64,000 nt of DNA from assembly GCF_004799685.1 (NCBI RefSeq), contig NZ_CP031311.1, positions 2,659,355-2,723,354 on the forward strand, in the 5' to 3' direction. The stretch is from Halobellus limi (lineage in GTDB: Archaea; Halobacteriota; Halobacteria; Halobacteriales; Haloferacaceae). A program made the position numbers and the translations under genes. Shown one piece after another: positions 8,165 to 21,755 of this stretch. The notes beneath the pieces are model-generated. The model ran no database searches and was not told the origin of the DNA. It saw nothing but the letters and a program-made list of their open reading frames with translations. Positions within the stretch are counted from its first letter, which is position 1. Each line of letters opens with the position of its first letter.

Positions 8165-9691
8165 ATGCGATTCGACCGACGATCAGGCGTCTTCCTCCAC
8201 CTCACGTCGCTTCCCGGACCGCACGGAATCGGGGACCTCGGCGGCGGCGCGCGGGCGTTCGTCGACTGGCTCGACGCCGCAGAGCAGTCCTACTGGCAGT
8301 TCTGTCCCCTCGGGCCGACGGCTCCGGTCCACGGCGACTCGCCGTATCAGGCCTACTCCGCGTTCGCCGGCAACCCGCTCCTCGTGAGCCTCGACCGGCT
8401 CGTCGAGGCGGGCTATCTCGACGCGGCGGATCTGGAACCGGTCCCCGACTTCTCCGAACACGAAGTCGACTACGACCGCGTCCGCGAGTACAAGACCGAC
8501 CGGCTCCGGACCGCCGCGGAGCGGTTCCGGTCGGCGGACGGCGACGACGGCAGCGCGCGGGCGTCCGGAAGCGCCACCGAAGCCGACCGCGAGGCCTTCG
8601 AGGCGTTCCGCGAGCGCGAGTCGGGATGGCTCGACGACTACGCGCTGTTTATGGCGCTGCGGACGCGGTACGACGGCGCGTGGACGTCGTGGCCGGAGCC
8701 GATCCGGGCCCGCGATCCCGACGCCCTCGACGCCCACCGCGAGGAGTTGGCGCCGGAGGTGCACTACCGCGAGTTCGTCCAGTTCGTCTTCGACCGGCAG
8801 TGGCGCGACCTCCGGGAGTACGCGCACGAACGCGGGGTCGACCTCGTCGGCGACCTCCCGATCTACGTCGCTCTCGACAGCGCCGACGTCTGGGCGAGTC
8901 CCGAGGCGTTCGATCTCACGCCCGACCGCGAGCCGGCCGCCGTCGCCGGCGTCCCGCCGAACCCGCAGGACGACGGCCAGCGGTGGGGCAACCCCGTCTA
9001 CGACTGGGAGACCCTCCGCGAGGCCGACTACGACTGGTGGCTCGCGCGCCTCGATCGCCTGTTCGACCTCGTCGACGTCACCCGGATCGACCACTTCAAG
9101 GGATTCGACGAGTTCTGGGCGATCCCCGCCGACTCCGACTCGCCGGCCGACGGCGAGTGGCGCGACGCGCCGGGCGCGGACTTCTTCGAGACCGTCGGCG
9201 AGCGACTGGGCGAACTCCCGTTCGTCGTCGAGGACCTCGGCTTCCTCGACCAGTCGCTCGTCGACCTCCGCGAGCGCTTCGGCTTCCCCTCGATGCGGGT
9301 GCCCCACTACGCGGACTGGTGCCAGGAGGGCGATATGTACCAGCCGATGCACTACCCCGAGAACAGCGTCGCGTACTCGTCGACTCACGACACGAACACC
9401 CTCGTCGGGTACTGCGAGAACCTCTCGGACAGACAGCGGAGCTGTCTGGAGTATAACATCGGCGCCGACGGCTCGGAGCTCCACTGGTCGATGATCGAGG
9501 CGGTCTGGCGCGCCGATTCCGTCCTCGCGTTCACGACGATGCAGGACGTCCTCGGGCTCGACGAGCACGCCCGGTTCAACCGCCCCGGGACGACCTCGGG
9601 CAACTGGTCGTGGCGCTGTACGGTCGAGGCGTTCTCCGAGGCGTTGGCCGATCGGCTCGCACGGCTGACCGACGAGCACATCAGGAACTGA
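8165..9691 (+). CDS. malQ: 4-alpha-glucanotransferase (amylomaltase, GH77)
   Basis: A complete GH77 enzyme of 508 residues starting MRFDRRSGVFLHLTSLPGP. The catalytic residues can be placed: nucleophile D309 in VTRIDHFKGF, general acid E356 in VVEDLGFL, and D409 in SSTHDTNTLVGY. GDLPIYVALDSADVWASP and WGNPVYDWE are further family blocks. The enzyme transfers alpha-1,4-glucan chains and disproportionates maltodextrins in the cytoplasm, a step in glycogen or maltodextrin metabolism. It stands alone, with no other starch gene in this window. Around residues 135-148 there is a short acidic insertion. Confidence 0.93.
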   Translation: MRFDRRSGVFLHLTSLPGPHGIGDLGGGARAFVDWLDAAEQSYWQFCPLGPTAPVHGDSPYQAYSAFAGNPLLVSLDRLVEAGYLDAADLEPVPDFSEHEVDYDRVREYKTDRLRTAAERFRSADGDDGSARASGSATEADREAFEAFRERESGWLDDYALFMALRTRYDGAWTSWPEPIRARDPDALDAHREELAPEVHYREFVQFVFDRQWRDLREYAHERGVDLVGDLPIYVALDSADVWASPEAFDLTPDREPAAVAGVPPNPQDDGQRWGNPVYDWETLREADYDWWLARLDRLFDLVDVTRIDHFKGFDEFWAIPADSDSPADGEWRDAPGADFFETVGERLGELPFVVEDLGFLDQSLVDLRERFGFPSMRVPHYADWCQEGDMYQPMHYPENSVAYSSTHDTNTLVGYCENLSDRQRSCLEYNIGADGSELHWSMIEAVWRADSVLAFTTMQDVLGLDEHARFNRPGTTSGNWSWRCTVEAFSEALADRLARLTDEHIRN

Positions 9692-9758
9692 CCGGCGGCG
9701 GCCGACAGTATAAGTCGCTCCGAACAGAAGGGCCGACAACGCGTCCGAGAACGTAGCT

Positions 9759-11840
9759 ATGGGGGAGCCGAATTCCGAGTCGGAGACGGGGGGTACGTCG
9801 GGAGCCGGAGCGGCGGCCGTGCCCGGAGGAGAAACGGAACACACACCGGACGGTGACGAACCGGCCACCGACGGCGGCACCGTCGCCGGCGACGACGCGG
9901 CGAGTGACTACGGAGACGACCGCGCGGGGACAGACGACGAAGCCGACCGCACGAGGACGGGCAGCGAAGCCGACCGCACGAAGACGGACAGCGAGGCCGA
10001 CGGCGACGCGGTCGGGAACGGGGCCGCAGCGGGGAACGGAGCCGCCGGCGAAGACGCGATCGACCGCCTCAGACGGCGGATCCGCCGCGCGATCGAGGTC
10101 CTCAGGGGGTCCTCGATCGACGTTCGGCCGTACCGTCCCGGCGACGGCGTCTTCGCCGAGTTCGAGGTGCCGGACGGGGAGGAACTCGTCGACCGCTACT
10201 GGGTGAACGCGCCGTACGCCTACGTCGTGATCACCTACGCCGACGAGGAGAGCGAACACTACTACTACGCGGTCGAGCCCGAACTCGACGACTTCGAGGC
10301 CGAGCTCCTCGCCAGGACCAGAGTCGACATCCGCGATCCGCTCCTGTACGCGACCGACGCGGAACCGACCGCCGAGGAGACGCTTCGCGACGAGCTCCGG
10401 AGCCTGCTCGAACAGTACGGCGTCGACGTCTCGATGCGGACGTTCCACGCGCTCTTGTACTACCTCGCCCGCGACTTCCGCGGGTTCGACCGCATCGATC
10501 CGCTGATGCACGACCCGCACATCGAGGACATCTCCTGCGACGGCTACGACCTCCCGATCTTCGTCTACCACGACGAGTACACCGACATCGAGACGAACGT
10601 CGCCTACGCCGCCGACGACCTCGACGACTTCGTCATCCGCCTCGCCCAGGAGTCCGGCCGGCACGTGAGCGTCGGCGATCCCGTCGTGGGGACGACGCTC
10701 CCCGACGGCTCGCGCGTCGAACTCGCGCTCGGCGAGGAGGTGACGCCGCGGGGGTCGGCGTTCACCATCCGGAAGTACGCCGACGAGCCGTTCACGCCGA
10801 TCGACCTCATCGACTACGGGACGTTCTCGATCGAGGAGATGGCCTACCTGTGGCTCTGCATCGAGAACAACAAGAGCCTCATCTTCGCCGGCGGGACGGC
10901 GTCGGGAAAGACGACGTCGATGAACGCCGTCTCGATGTTCATCCCGCCGCGCGCGAAGGTCCTGACCATCGAGGACACCCGCGAGCTGTCGCTGTATCAC
11001 GACAACTGGCTCTCGTCTGTCACGCGTGAGCGCCTCCACGAGGGCAGCGACATCGACATGTACGACCTCCTCAGGTCCGCGCTCCGACACCGCCCGGAGT
11101 TCATCATCGTCGGCGAGGTCCGCGGAAACGAGGCCGTCACGCTGTTCCAGGCGATGAACACGGGGCACACGACGTTCTCGACGATGCACGCCGACAGCAT
11201 CGAGACGGTGATCAACCGCTTGGAGAACGAACCGATCAACGTCCCGCGGGCGATGGTCCAGTCACTCGATCTCCTGTGCGTCCAGACGCTGACGCGCGTC
11301 GAGGGCGAGCGCGTCCGCCGCTCGAAGACGATCGGCGAGATCGGCGAGATCGACCAGCGGACCGGCGAACTCGACTACTCGCGGGCGTTCAGGTGGAACC
11401 CCGGAACGGACTCCTTCGAGGGGGGCGACTCGAACCTCCTCGAGGAGATCCAGCGGGATCGCGGGTGGAGCCGGACGGAGCGAAAGCGCGAGATGAACCG
11501 GCGAGAGCGCTTTCTGGAACTGCTCTCGGAACTCGGGACGACCGACTACCGACAGTTCACCGCGCTCGTCAACGAGTACTACGCCGACCCCGAGCGCGTG
11601 ATGGAACGGCTCGAAGCCGCGCGGGAGGAGGCCTCCGACGACGTGAGAAGTACCGACGGCGCGTCCCCCGATCTCACCGAGGCCGGCGAAGCCGAAGTCG
11701 ACGGCGGCGGGGGCGTCACGGGCGATCGCGACGGGGAAGACAGCGGCGAGGGCGTCACGGGCGATCGCGGCGGGAAAGATGGCGACGAGAACTCGGAAAC
11801 GAGAGCCGACGAAGGGGATAGGGCCGATGGCAGCCGTTGA
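9759..11840 (+). CDS. Type II/IV secretion (PilB/TadA-like) ATPase, first copy
   Basis: A hexameric secretion ATPase homologue of 693 residues that powers assembly of type IV pilus-like filaments. Residues 1-110 are an acidic Ala/Gly/Asp-rich extension with a nine-residue repeat (EADRTRTGS, EADRTKTDS, EADGDAVG). The core carries Walker A GGTASGKTTS with K384, the Asp box near TIEDTRELSLY, Walker B EFIIVGEVRG and the His box TGHTTFSTMHADS. A basic/acidic C-terminal tail follows. The gene overlaps the next by 14 bases, so the two are translationally coupled. Unlike the 23-33 kb locus, no pilin-like gene adjoins it. Confidence 0.9.
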   Translation: MGEPNSESETGGTSGAGAAAVPGGETEHTPDGDEPATDGGTVAGDDAASDYGDDRAGTDDEADRTRTGSEADRTKTDSEADGDAVGNGAAAGNGAAGEDAIDRLRRRIRRAIEVLRGSSIDVRPYRPGDGVFAEFEVPDGEELVDRYWVNAPYAYVVITYADEESEHYYYAVEPELDDFEAELLARTRVDIRDPLLYATDAEPTAEETLRDELRSLLEQYGVDVSMRTFHALLYYLARDFRGFDRIDPLMHDPHIEDISCDGYDLPIFVYHDEYTDIETNVAYAADDLDDFVIRLAQESGRHVSVGDPVVGTTLPDGSRVELALGEEVTPRGSAFTIRKYADEPFTPIDLIDYGTFSIEEMAYLWLCIENNKSLIFAGGTASGKTTSMNAVSMFIPPRAKVLTIEDTRELSLYHDNWLSSVTRERLHEGSDIDMYDLLRSALRHRPEFIIVGEVRGNEAVTLFQAMNTGHTTFSTMHADSIETVINRLENEPINVPRAMVQSLDLLCVQTLTRVEGERVRRSKTIGEIGEIDQRTGELDYSRAFRWNPGTDSFEGGDSNLLEEIQRDRGWSRTERKREMNRRERFLELLSELGTTDYRQFTALVNEYYADPERVMERLEAAREEASDDVRSTDGASPDLTEAGEAEVDGGGGVTGDRDGEDSGEGVTGDRGGKDGDENSETRADEGDRADGSR

Positions 11841-14028
11841 GCTGCTCGGGTACGTGCCGCTGCTACTCGTGACGGTCCTGGCGCTTCCGGTGGCGCTCGT
11901 CCCCGTCAGCGACCGCGCGCGGTTGCTCGTCTCCCGGCTCGCGCTCCCGATCTTCGGGCGGTACGTCGCCGAAGACAGCCCGACCCGTCGCCGACAGCGC
12001 GAACGGATGCGCGCGGCGTTCGTCGGCGAGAGCCACCGGGTGTTCGCCTCCCAGACGCTCTTTATCGCCGGCGTCGCCGGCGTCGCCGGGAGCGTCTACG
12101 GCGTCTACGCGGGAGCGGCGATCCTCCGCTCGCTGGCCGTCGACGTCGACGAACTCCGCGCGTTGCTTCCGACGCCGCTCGAGTTCCTCGCCGCGATCGT
12201 CCAGGTGCCGAACCTCTCGCTCCTCCAACTGTTCGGCCTGCTACTCGTCGCGGGCGCGACGGTCGGATCCGCGCTCGCGCTCGGAACCTACTGGGCCCGC
12301 TGGGAGTTTCTCGATCAGCGCGCGCGGACCCGCGGAATCGAGATCGACGCGACGCTGCCGCGGACGGTCGCGTTCGTCTACGCGCTCTCGCGGTCCGGCA
12401 TCCCGTTCCAGGAGGTGCTGCGAACGCTCTCCCGCAATCAGGACGTCTACGGCGAGGCGGCACGGGAACTCGGTGTCGCCGTCCGCGACATGGACACCTT
12501 CGGAACCGACATCCTGACCGCCCTCCAGGGGACCGCGAGCCGTACGCCGAGTGAGAACCTCGAGGAGTTCACCGAGAACCTCGCGAGCGTGCTCTCGTCG
12601 GGGCAGAGCGTCTCGTCGTTCCTGCGGGACCAGTACGAGCGGTTCCAGGAGGAGGCGCAGGAACAGCAGCGGCAGTATCTGGACCTGCTCTCGACGTTCG
12701 CGGAGGTGTACGTCACCGTCCTCGTCGCCGGACCGCTGTTCTTCATCACCGTCCTCGTCGTGGTCGGGCTCGTGATCCAGAACACGCTCACGCTGGTTCG
12801 AATCGTGAGTTACGTCGGGATCCCGCTGGCGACGTTCGGGTTCGTGGTCTACGTCGACAGCATGACCGAGGGACTGAACCTCCCGAATCGGGGCGGCGAC
12901 GACCAGTCGCGACTGGCGTCCGACAGGGGAAGCGAGGACGACGCGAGCGGCACGCAGCCGGTCGCCAGCGCCGGCGAGGCGGCGGGGGTGACCGACGGCG
13001 GGATCGTTTACCGGGAGGCTGTCGAGCAGGACGCCCACGCCGAAAACCGGGCACGACTGGCGGTCTACGATCGGATCGGTGCGTTCCGCGAGACGCTCTC
13101 GCACCCGCTCGAAACGGTCCTTCGGGCGCCGGCGTACTCGCTGGTGCTGACCGGCCCGATCGGACTCCTCCTGATCGGGCTGTCGATCGGCGGAGACGCC
13201 CGGGACGCGATCGGACGGCTGACGCAGCCGTCGACCGATCCCGCCGCCGCGGTCGCGGACCTGGTCGCGGTGGTCGACGGGCCGATCGTGCTCGCGACGA
13301 TCCTCGCACTCGCCGGGGTCGCCGCCGCACACGAGGTGCAGAAGCGGCGGATACGCGCGATCGAGGCGGACATGCCCGACTTCCTCAGTCGGATGGCGAG
13401 CATCAACGAGGCGGGCGTCACCGTCGTCGGCTCGCTGGGTCGGCTCGCCGACGCCGAACTCGGGCGGCTCGGTGACGAGATCGCCCGCGTGTGGCGGGAC
13501 ATCCGGTGGGGGGCGAGCGTCAGCGACGCGCTCACGAGGATGGAGCGGCGAACGAACGCCCCGACGGTGTCCCGGGCGGTGACGCTCGTCCGGAACGCGA
13601 TGGCCGCCAGCGGCGACATCAGCCCGGTGCTCCACATCGCGGCCGACGAGGCCCAGGAGATCCGACGGCTCCGCCGCGAGCGGCGACAGGAGATGCTCAC
13701 CTACCTCGTCGTCATCTACGTCTCCTTCTTCGTCTTCCTCGGGATCATCGTCGCGCTGACGGTGTCGTTCATCCCGGCGATCGAGGCGGCGGGACGGTCG
13801 ACCGGTGGCGCCGTCGGCGGCGTCGGCGGCGTCAACGCCGGCGTGCTCGGGGGGCTGCAGTCGGTCAACACCGGCGCTTACGAACTGCTCTTCTTCCACA
13901 CCGCGGCGATCCAGGGCGTCTGTTCGGGGATCGTCGCCGGACAGTTGGGGGAGGGCAGCGTCGCGGACGGGCTGAAGCACGCGACGGTCCTCCTGGTCGC
14001 GACGTACCTGGTTTTCGCGCTGCTGTGA
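11827..14028 (+). CDS. Type II secretion system F-family (TadC/PilC-like) membrane protein, first copy
   Basis: The 733-residue polytopic partner of the preceding ATPase. Two T2SSF domains are visible: the first around residues 170-360 (PRTVAFVYALSRSGIPF then helices LLVAGPLFFITVLVVV) and the second around 520-730 (DFLSRMASINEAGVTVVGSL, then membrane helices FFVFLGIIVALTVSF). Each ends in a hairpin of transmembrane helices. Between them is a hydrophilic segment. This fold is the archaeal fused form of the pilus platform protein. I start it at ATG 11827 (MAAVELLGYVPLLL), which overlaps the ATPase stop by 14 bases; an earlier ATG at 11779 would add 16 basic residues. Confidence 0.88.
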   Translation: MAAVELLGYVPLLLVTVLALPVALVPVSDRARLLVSRLALPIFGRYVAEDSPTRRRQRERMRAAFVGESHRVFASQTLFIAGVAGVAGSVYGVYAGAAILRSLAVDVDELRALLPTPLEFLAAIVQVPNLSLLQLFGLLLVAGATVGSALALGTYWARWEFLDQRARTRGIEIDATLPRTVAFVYALSRSGIPFQEVLRTLSRNQDVYGEAARELGVAVRDMDTFGTDILTALQGTASRTPSENLEEFTENLASVLSSGQSVSSFLRDQYERFQEEAQEQQRQYLDLLSTFAEVYVTVLVAGPLFFITVLVVVGLVIQNTLTLVRIVSYVGIPLATFGFVVYVDSMTEGLNLPNRGGDDQSRLASDRGSEDDASGTQPVASAGEAAGVTDGGIVYREAVEQDAHAENRARLAVYDRIGAFRETLSHPLETVLRAPAYSLVLTGPIGLLLIGLSIGGDARDAIGRLTQPSTDPAAAVADLVAVVDGPIVLATILALAGVAAAHEVQKRRIRAIEADMPDFLSRMASINEAGVTVVGSLGRLADAELGRLGDEIARVWRDIRWGASVSDALTRMERRTNAPTVSRAVTLVRNAMAASGDISPVLHIAADEAQEIRRLRRERRQEMLTYLVVIYVSFFVFLGIIVALTVSFIPAIEAAGRSTGGAVGGVGGVNAGVLGGLQSVNTGAYELLFFHTAAIQGVCSGIVAGQLGEGSVADGLKHATVLLVATYLVFALL

Positions 14029-14200
14029 GCGGAAGATCCGACCGATCGACTTCTCGGACTCGGCCGGTCCGGCCGTCCCCAGGGCGGACGGGTCCGGCCG
14101 TCTCGGAATCGACCGTCCCCGGACCGACCGAACAACGGACCGCGCGAGCGATACCACCACGGACCACCGGGGCTTTGTGTCGCGGCCGCCAGCCTCGACT

Positions 14201-14965
14201 ATGGACGACGAGCGGGCGAGTCCGGTCAGAGAGACCTACGACCGGATCGCCGAGCACTTCGCGGCGACGCGTGAGTACCCCTGGCCAGAGGTGACGGCGT
14301 TTCTCGGCGGCGACCCCGCCGACGCTGACGACGGCGCTCCCGCGGACGTTCCCTCGGCCCTCGCTGGCGGGGCCGCATCGGCACTCGGCGGCGAACCGGA
14401 CACCGCAGACGGGCCGGCAGGCCGGTTCGGTCTCGACCTCGGGTGTGGCAACGGTCGCCACGCCGAGTCGCTCTCGGCGGTCGTCGGGCGCGTCGTCGGC
14501 GTCGACGTGAGCGCCGGACTCCTCCGGACGGCGGAGAGACGGTCGAGAGAGCGGGGCTTCGCCGACTCGCTCGAACTCGTCCGGGGCGACGCCGCGTCGC
14601 TGCCGCTTCGGGCGGACGCCGTCGACGTCGCCGTCTACGTCGCGACGCTGCATCACCTCCGGTCTCGGGAACGGCGAGTGGCCAGCCTCTCGGAACTGGC
14701 GCGCGTGCTCGCGCCCGGCGGTCGCGCCCTCGTGAGCGCCTGGTCGACCGCTCACGACCGCTTCGACGAGACGTCGGGCTTCGATACGACCGTCGCGTGG
14801 ACGCTGCCGGGCGGCGAGCGCGTCCCGCGGTTCTACCACATCTACGATCCCGACGAGTTCGAGGCGGACCTGGCGGCGAGCGACCTCGACGTGGTCGCGA
14901 ACACGGTCTCCAGCGGCAACTGCTACGCCGTCGTCACGCCCGATACGGCGGGGGCGAGTGACTGA
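14201..14965 (+). CDS. Class I SAM-dependent methyltransferase
   Basis: A 254-residue methyltransferase. Motif I is GLDLGCGNGRHAESL near residue 80, followed by VVGVDVSAGLLRTAERRS, RGDAASLPL and the post-core DVAVYVATLHHL. The N-terminal VRETYDRIAEHFAATREYPWPEV resembles AlkB homologue 8/Trm9-type methyltransferases, which act on the tRNA wobble uridine, so a tRNA-modifying role is possible but not shown. Residues 45-70 are a low-complexity insert. The ATG at 14201 directly precedes the conserved region. The TGA stop is embedded in a palindromic repeat element that starts at 14962. Confidence 0.85.
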   Translation: MDDERASPVRETYDRIAEHFAATREYPWPEVTAFLGGDPADADDGAPADVPSALAGGAASALGGEPDTADGPAGRFGLDLGCGNGRHAESLSAVVGRVVGVDVSAGLLRTAERRSRERGFADSLELVRGDAASLPLRADAVDVAVYVATLHHLRSRERRVASLSELARVLAPGGRALVSAWSTAHDRFDETSGFDTTVAWTLPGGERVPRFYHIYDPDEFEADLAASDLDVVANTVSSGNCYAVVTPDTAGASD

Positions 14966-15049
14966 TACTGATTACTCTCGTCTCTTCCCGCCGAGCACCG
15001 TCAGCGGAGGTGGCGCTCAGCGGGACAAGGTGGGGGCAATCGGTGTGAG
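14962..15049. repeat. 88-bp palindromic element, copy A
   Basis: This copy is in the opposite orientation to the other two (33381 and 49522). Read against the reverse complement of the 33381 copy it matches at about 72 of 88 positions without gaps. Its left end, CTGATACTGATTACTCTC (14962-14979), is identical to the gene-proximal ends of the other copies. The methyltransferase stop TGA is bases 2-4 of the element and another in-frame TGA lies at bases 8-10. The distal end is degenerate. Confidence 0.85.
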
Positions 15050-15101
15050 AGAGGCGTGGTACCGTTTCCCGGGTGGTCGCTCCCGGCGCACGCGAACTCT
15101 G

Positions 15102-15109
15102 CGTTTAAG
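15102..15109 (+). promoter_or_regulatory. TATA-like element of the TrxR-like gene
   Basis: CGTTTAAG lies 27-34 bases before the ATG at 15136, suggesting a leaderless or near-leaderless transcript. Confidence 0.45.
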
Positions 15110-15135
15110 TCGTCGCAACTGATATAAAGAGACGA

Positions 15136-16200
15136 ATGAGCGAAACAGCGGAGGTAAACGACTACGAGGTAGTCGTCGTGGGGGGCGGTCCGGCGGGACT
15201 CCAGACCGCGCTGTACACGACGCGACTGGGGCACGACACCGCCGTCGTCGACCGCGGCGGCGGCCGCGCGGCGATGATGCTGGAGACGCATAACGTGATC
15301 GGCGTGCCGGAGGACACCTCGGGGAACGAGTTCCTCCAGACCGCACAGGAGCAGGTCGAAGCCTACGGTGCGGACGTGGTCCGCGACTTCATCGTCGAGG
15401 TCGAGCGGACCGAGGACGGTCGGTTCCGTCTGGTCGGCAACGACGGCGAGTTCCGCGCAGAGCGCGTTGTCCTCGGCGTCGGCTTCAACGACGAACGGCC
15501 GGATCCGCCCGTCCCGCGGACGGGGCGCGGACTGCACTACTGTCTGCACTGCGACGCCTACATGTTCGTCGACCGGCCGGTCTACGTGATGGGGACCGGC
15601 GAAGCCGCCGCCCACGTCGCGATGATTATGCTCAACTTCACCGACGACGTGGACGTCCTGCTCCGCGGTGAGACGCCCGAGTGGAGCGACGAGACCGACG
15701 AACAGCTCCGCGGGCACCCCATCGACGTCGTCGAGGCGGAGATCACCGGGATGCAGAAGGGCGAAGACGGGTGGCTGGAGGCCTTCGAGTTCGACGACGG
15801 CTCGGTGCGAAAGTACCGCGGCGGGTTCCCGATGTACGGCTCGAACTACAACACCGCGCTCGCAGAGCAGCTGGGCTGTAAGTTGAACGACGACGGCACC
15901 GTCGTCGTCGACGAGAGCATGGAGACGACCGTCGACGGCGTCTACGCCGTCGGCGACATCACGCCGGGGCACAACCAGATCCCGGTCGCGATGGGCAAGG
16001 GCGCACAGGCCGGCCTCGACATCCACTACGGCCTCCGGGAGTTCCCGCGGGACCTCGAATCCATTCGGGAAGACGGGCCCGTCTCCCCCGACGAACTGCC
16101 GGGGATGGGCGATCGCGTCCGCGCCGCCGCCGCGGAGTTCGAGGAGGCGCGCGCGCCGCCGCTGGAGACGCCCCGGGCGGAAACCGCGGACGACGACTGA
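15136..16200 (+). CDS. FAD/NAD(P)-dependent thioredoxin reductase-like oxidoreductase
   Basis: A two-domain pyridine nucleotide-disulfide flavoprotein of 354 residues. The FAD motif GGGPAG is at 16-21, the redox pair is C136 and C139 in HYCLHCDAY, and the second FAD block is VYAVGDITPGHNQIPVAMGKG near 272-292. The NADPH-domain glycine motif is altered (MGTGEAAAHVA). The active-site pair is CLHC rather than the usual CAxC, and a C-terminal acidic/Ala-rich tail is added. It may reduce a thioredoxin-like partner or another disulfide. No thioredoxin gene is adjacent. The ATG start is well supported by its promoter spacing. Confidence 0.85.
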   Translation: MSETAEVNDYEVVVVGGGPAGLQTALYTTRLGHDTAVVDRGGGRAAMMLETHNVIGVPEDTSGNEFLQTAQEQVEAYGADVVRDFIVEVERTEDGRFRLVGNDGEFRAERVVLGVGFNDERPDPPVPRTGRGLHYCLHCDAYMFVDRPVYVMGTGEAAAHVAMIMLNFTDDVDVLLRGETPEWSDETDEQLRGHPIDVVEAEITGMQKGEDGWLEAFEFDDGSVRKYRGGFPMYGSNYNTALAEQLGCKLNDDGTVVVDESMETTVDGVYAVGDITPGHNQIPVAMGKGAQAGLDIHYGLREFPRDLESIREDGPVSPDELPGMGDRVRAAAAEFEEARAPPLETPRAETADDD

Positions 16201-16380
16201 ATCGACCGAGCCCGGTACACACTTCTCGAAACGGTGTCACGGCACCAACGTCGCGGTTCTCGAAGGGGGACGACCCCAGAGAACGGGTTCGAGTCGAAAG
16301 GGTAACACCCTTATTCGGGGACCGGGAACAGGCGAGTGAGGTCGGTGCCGCGTGACTGCGGTGACGACCGGAACGAACGA

Positions 16381-16451
16381 GCGCCGGTGGTCTAGTGGTA
16401 GGACCTGAGCCTTCCAAGCTCATGGCCCGGGTTCAAATCCCGGCCGGCGCA
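16381..16451 (+). tRNA. tRNA-Gly (anticodon TCC)
   Basis: A 71-nt cloverleaf. The acceptor stem GCGCCGG pairs with CCGGCGC, followed by discriminator A at 16451. D-arm, anticodon stem TGAGC/GCTCA with loop CTTCCAA (anticodon TCC), and T-arm with GGTTCAAATCC are all intact. No intron and no encoded CCA, as usual in archaea. The T-arm and everything 3' of it recur about 175 bp downstream. Confidence 0.95.
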
Positions 16452-16605
16452 CTCCCTACAGTCGTGCTCCGGCCGACGTCCCACTCGTTTCGCTCGCGGG
16501 ACTCCCGGCCGACGCATTTCTGCTCCGAACGAAGTGAGCAGAGAAATCGCAACGGTGGGATTTGAATCAGGGAGCGGCGCGAGCGCAGCGAGCAGAGCGA
16601 CCGTG

Positions 16606-16762
16606 GTTCACAATCCCGGCCGGCGCACTCCCTACAGTCGTGCCCCGCCCGACGTCCCACTCGCTTCGTCGCCGGCGCTACGCGACGCCTTCCAGCGGGA
16701 CCATCGGTCCCGCCCGGCTCGCGGGACTCCCGGCCGGCGCATTCCTGCCCCGAACGAGGTCT
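16606..16762 (+). repeat. Degenerate tandem copy of the tRNA-Gly 3' end and trailer
   Basis: Bases 16606-16668 repeat 16431-16492: the tRNA T-arm, acceptor 3' strand and trailer, including CACTCCCTACAGTCGTG unchanged. One extra C is inserted in the T-loop (GTTCACAATCC). The match is interrupted by about 50 novel bases and resumes at roughly 16717, repeating the tract that ends CCGAACGAAGT near 16534. It cannot form a whole tRNA because the 5' half is missing. Confidence 0.8.
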
Positions 16763-16914
16763 CAAGGGTACCACTGCGGAGGGACTCGTCAGGCCGAGCG
16801 GTGACCCGGCCGCGACAGATCAAGTCACTCACCGTCATCACGGGCACCGACGACATCGGACCATCATCTTCGTTCTCGTCGTTCGTCGAACGTCGAATGA
16901 GGATTCACTCGGAT

Positions 16915-16965
16915 TTGTATAATATATATTACCTTATATGTGGTTAGTGAACCCTTATGCTTACA
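16915..16965 (+). promoter_or_regulatory. AT-rich promoter/leader region of the glutamate synthase gene
   Basis: The run around 16916-16940 (TGTATAATATATATTACCTT) is the most AT-rich in its neighbourhood and contains the near-palindrome GTATAATATATATTAC. A second box, CCCTTATGCTTA, lies at 16952-16963, some 40 bases before the ATG. Either could be the TATA element. The other may bind a nitrogen-responsive regulator, which is inference from gene function only. Confidence 0.5.
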
Positions 16966-17002
16966 GGAGAAAGTCCTTTAGGGGGTAGGCCTAGGGGGAC
17001 GT

Positions 17003-21547
<4,545 letters not shown>

Positions 21548-21548
21548 C

Positions 21549-21560
21549 GCGCTTTTTTGA
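21549..21560 (+). terminator. T-run terminator after gltB
   Basis: A run of six T residues begins a few bases after the gltB stop (CGCTTTTTTGAA). In an otherwise GC-rich context this fits an archaeal intrinsic terminator. The rest of the gap to 21788 shows no gene. Confidence 0.55.
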
Positions 21561-21755
21561 ATACCGTCCGTCGCGGCTCCGCGGCGAACGGATCCGAAGT
21601 GGCGAACAGTCGGCACGCTCGCGACGCTTCTCGCGCCGGCGTGCCGAACACCCGCGACCCGGCGCGAGGTCGCTCTCAGATCACGGGGGTTGTGGTCCCG
21701 TCATCGTTCATAAACCCTCGCGCCGGCGACGCGTCCCGCAGGGGCGCGCGACAGC

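Larger units (their letters stand above)
16452..17002. other. Gene-free region between tRNA-Gly and the glutamate synthase gene
   Basis: I find no protein gene in these 551 bases. From left to right they hold: the tRNA trailer; a hairpin-forming sequence at 16515-16550 (ATTTCTGCTC pairing with GAGCAGAGAAAT); an inverted T-arm-like sequence at 16559-16570; the degenerate copy of the tRNA 3' end and trailer at 16606-16762; and an AT-rich leader from about 16890 to 17002. Short open frames here overlap the repeats and have no coding character. Confidence 0.75.

Noticed and set aside
16452-16762. A second tRNA gene downstream of tRNA-Gly
   Set aside because: Only the T-arm and acceptor 3' strand are present; there is no D-arm or anticodon arm and the T-loop has an extra base.
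16433-16774. Short frames in the gene-free stretch after tRNA-Gly
   Set aside because: They are built from the tRNA-end duplication and simple repeats and lack coding character.
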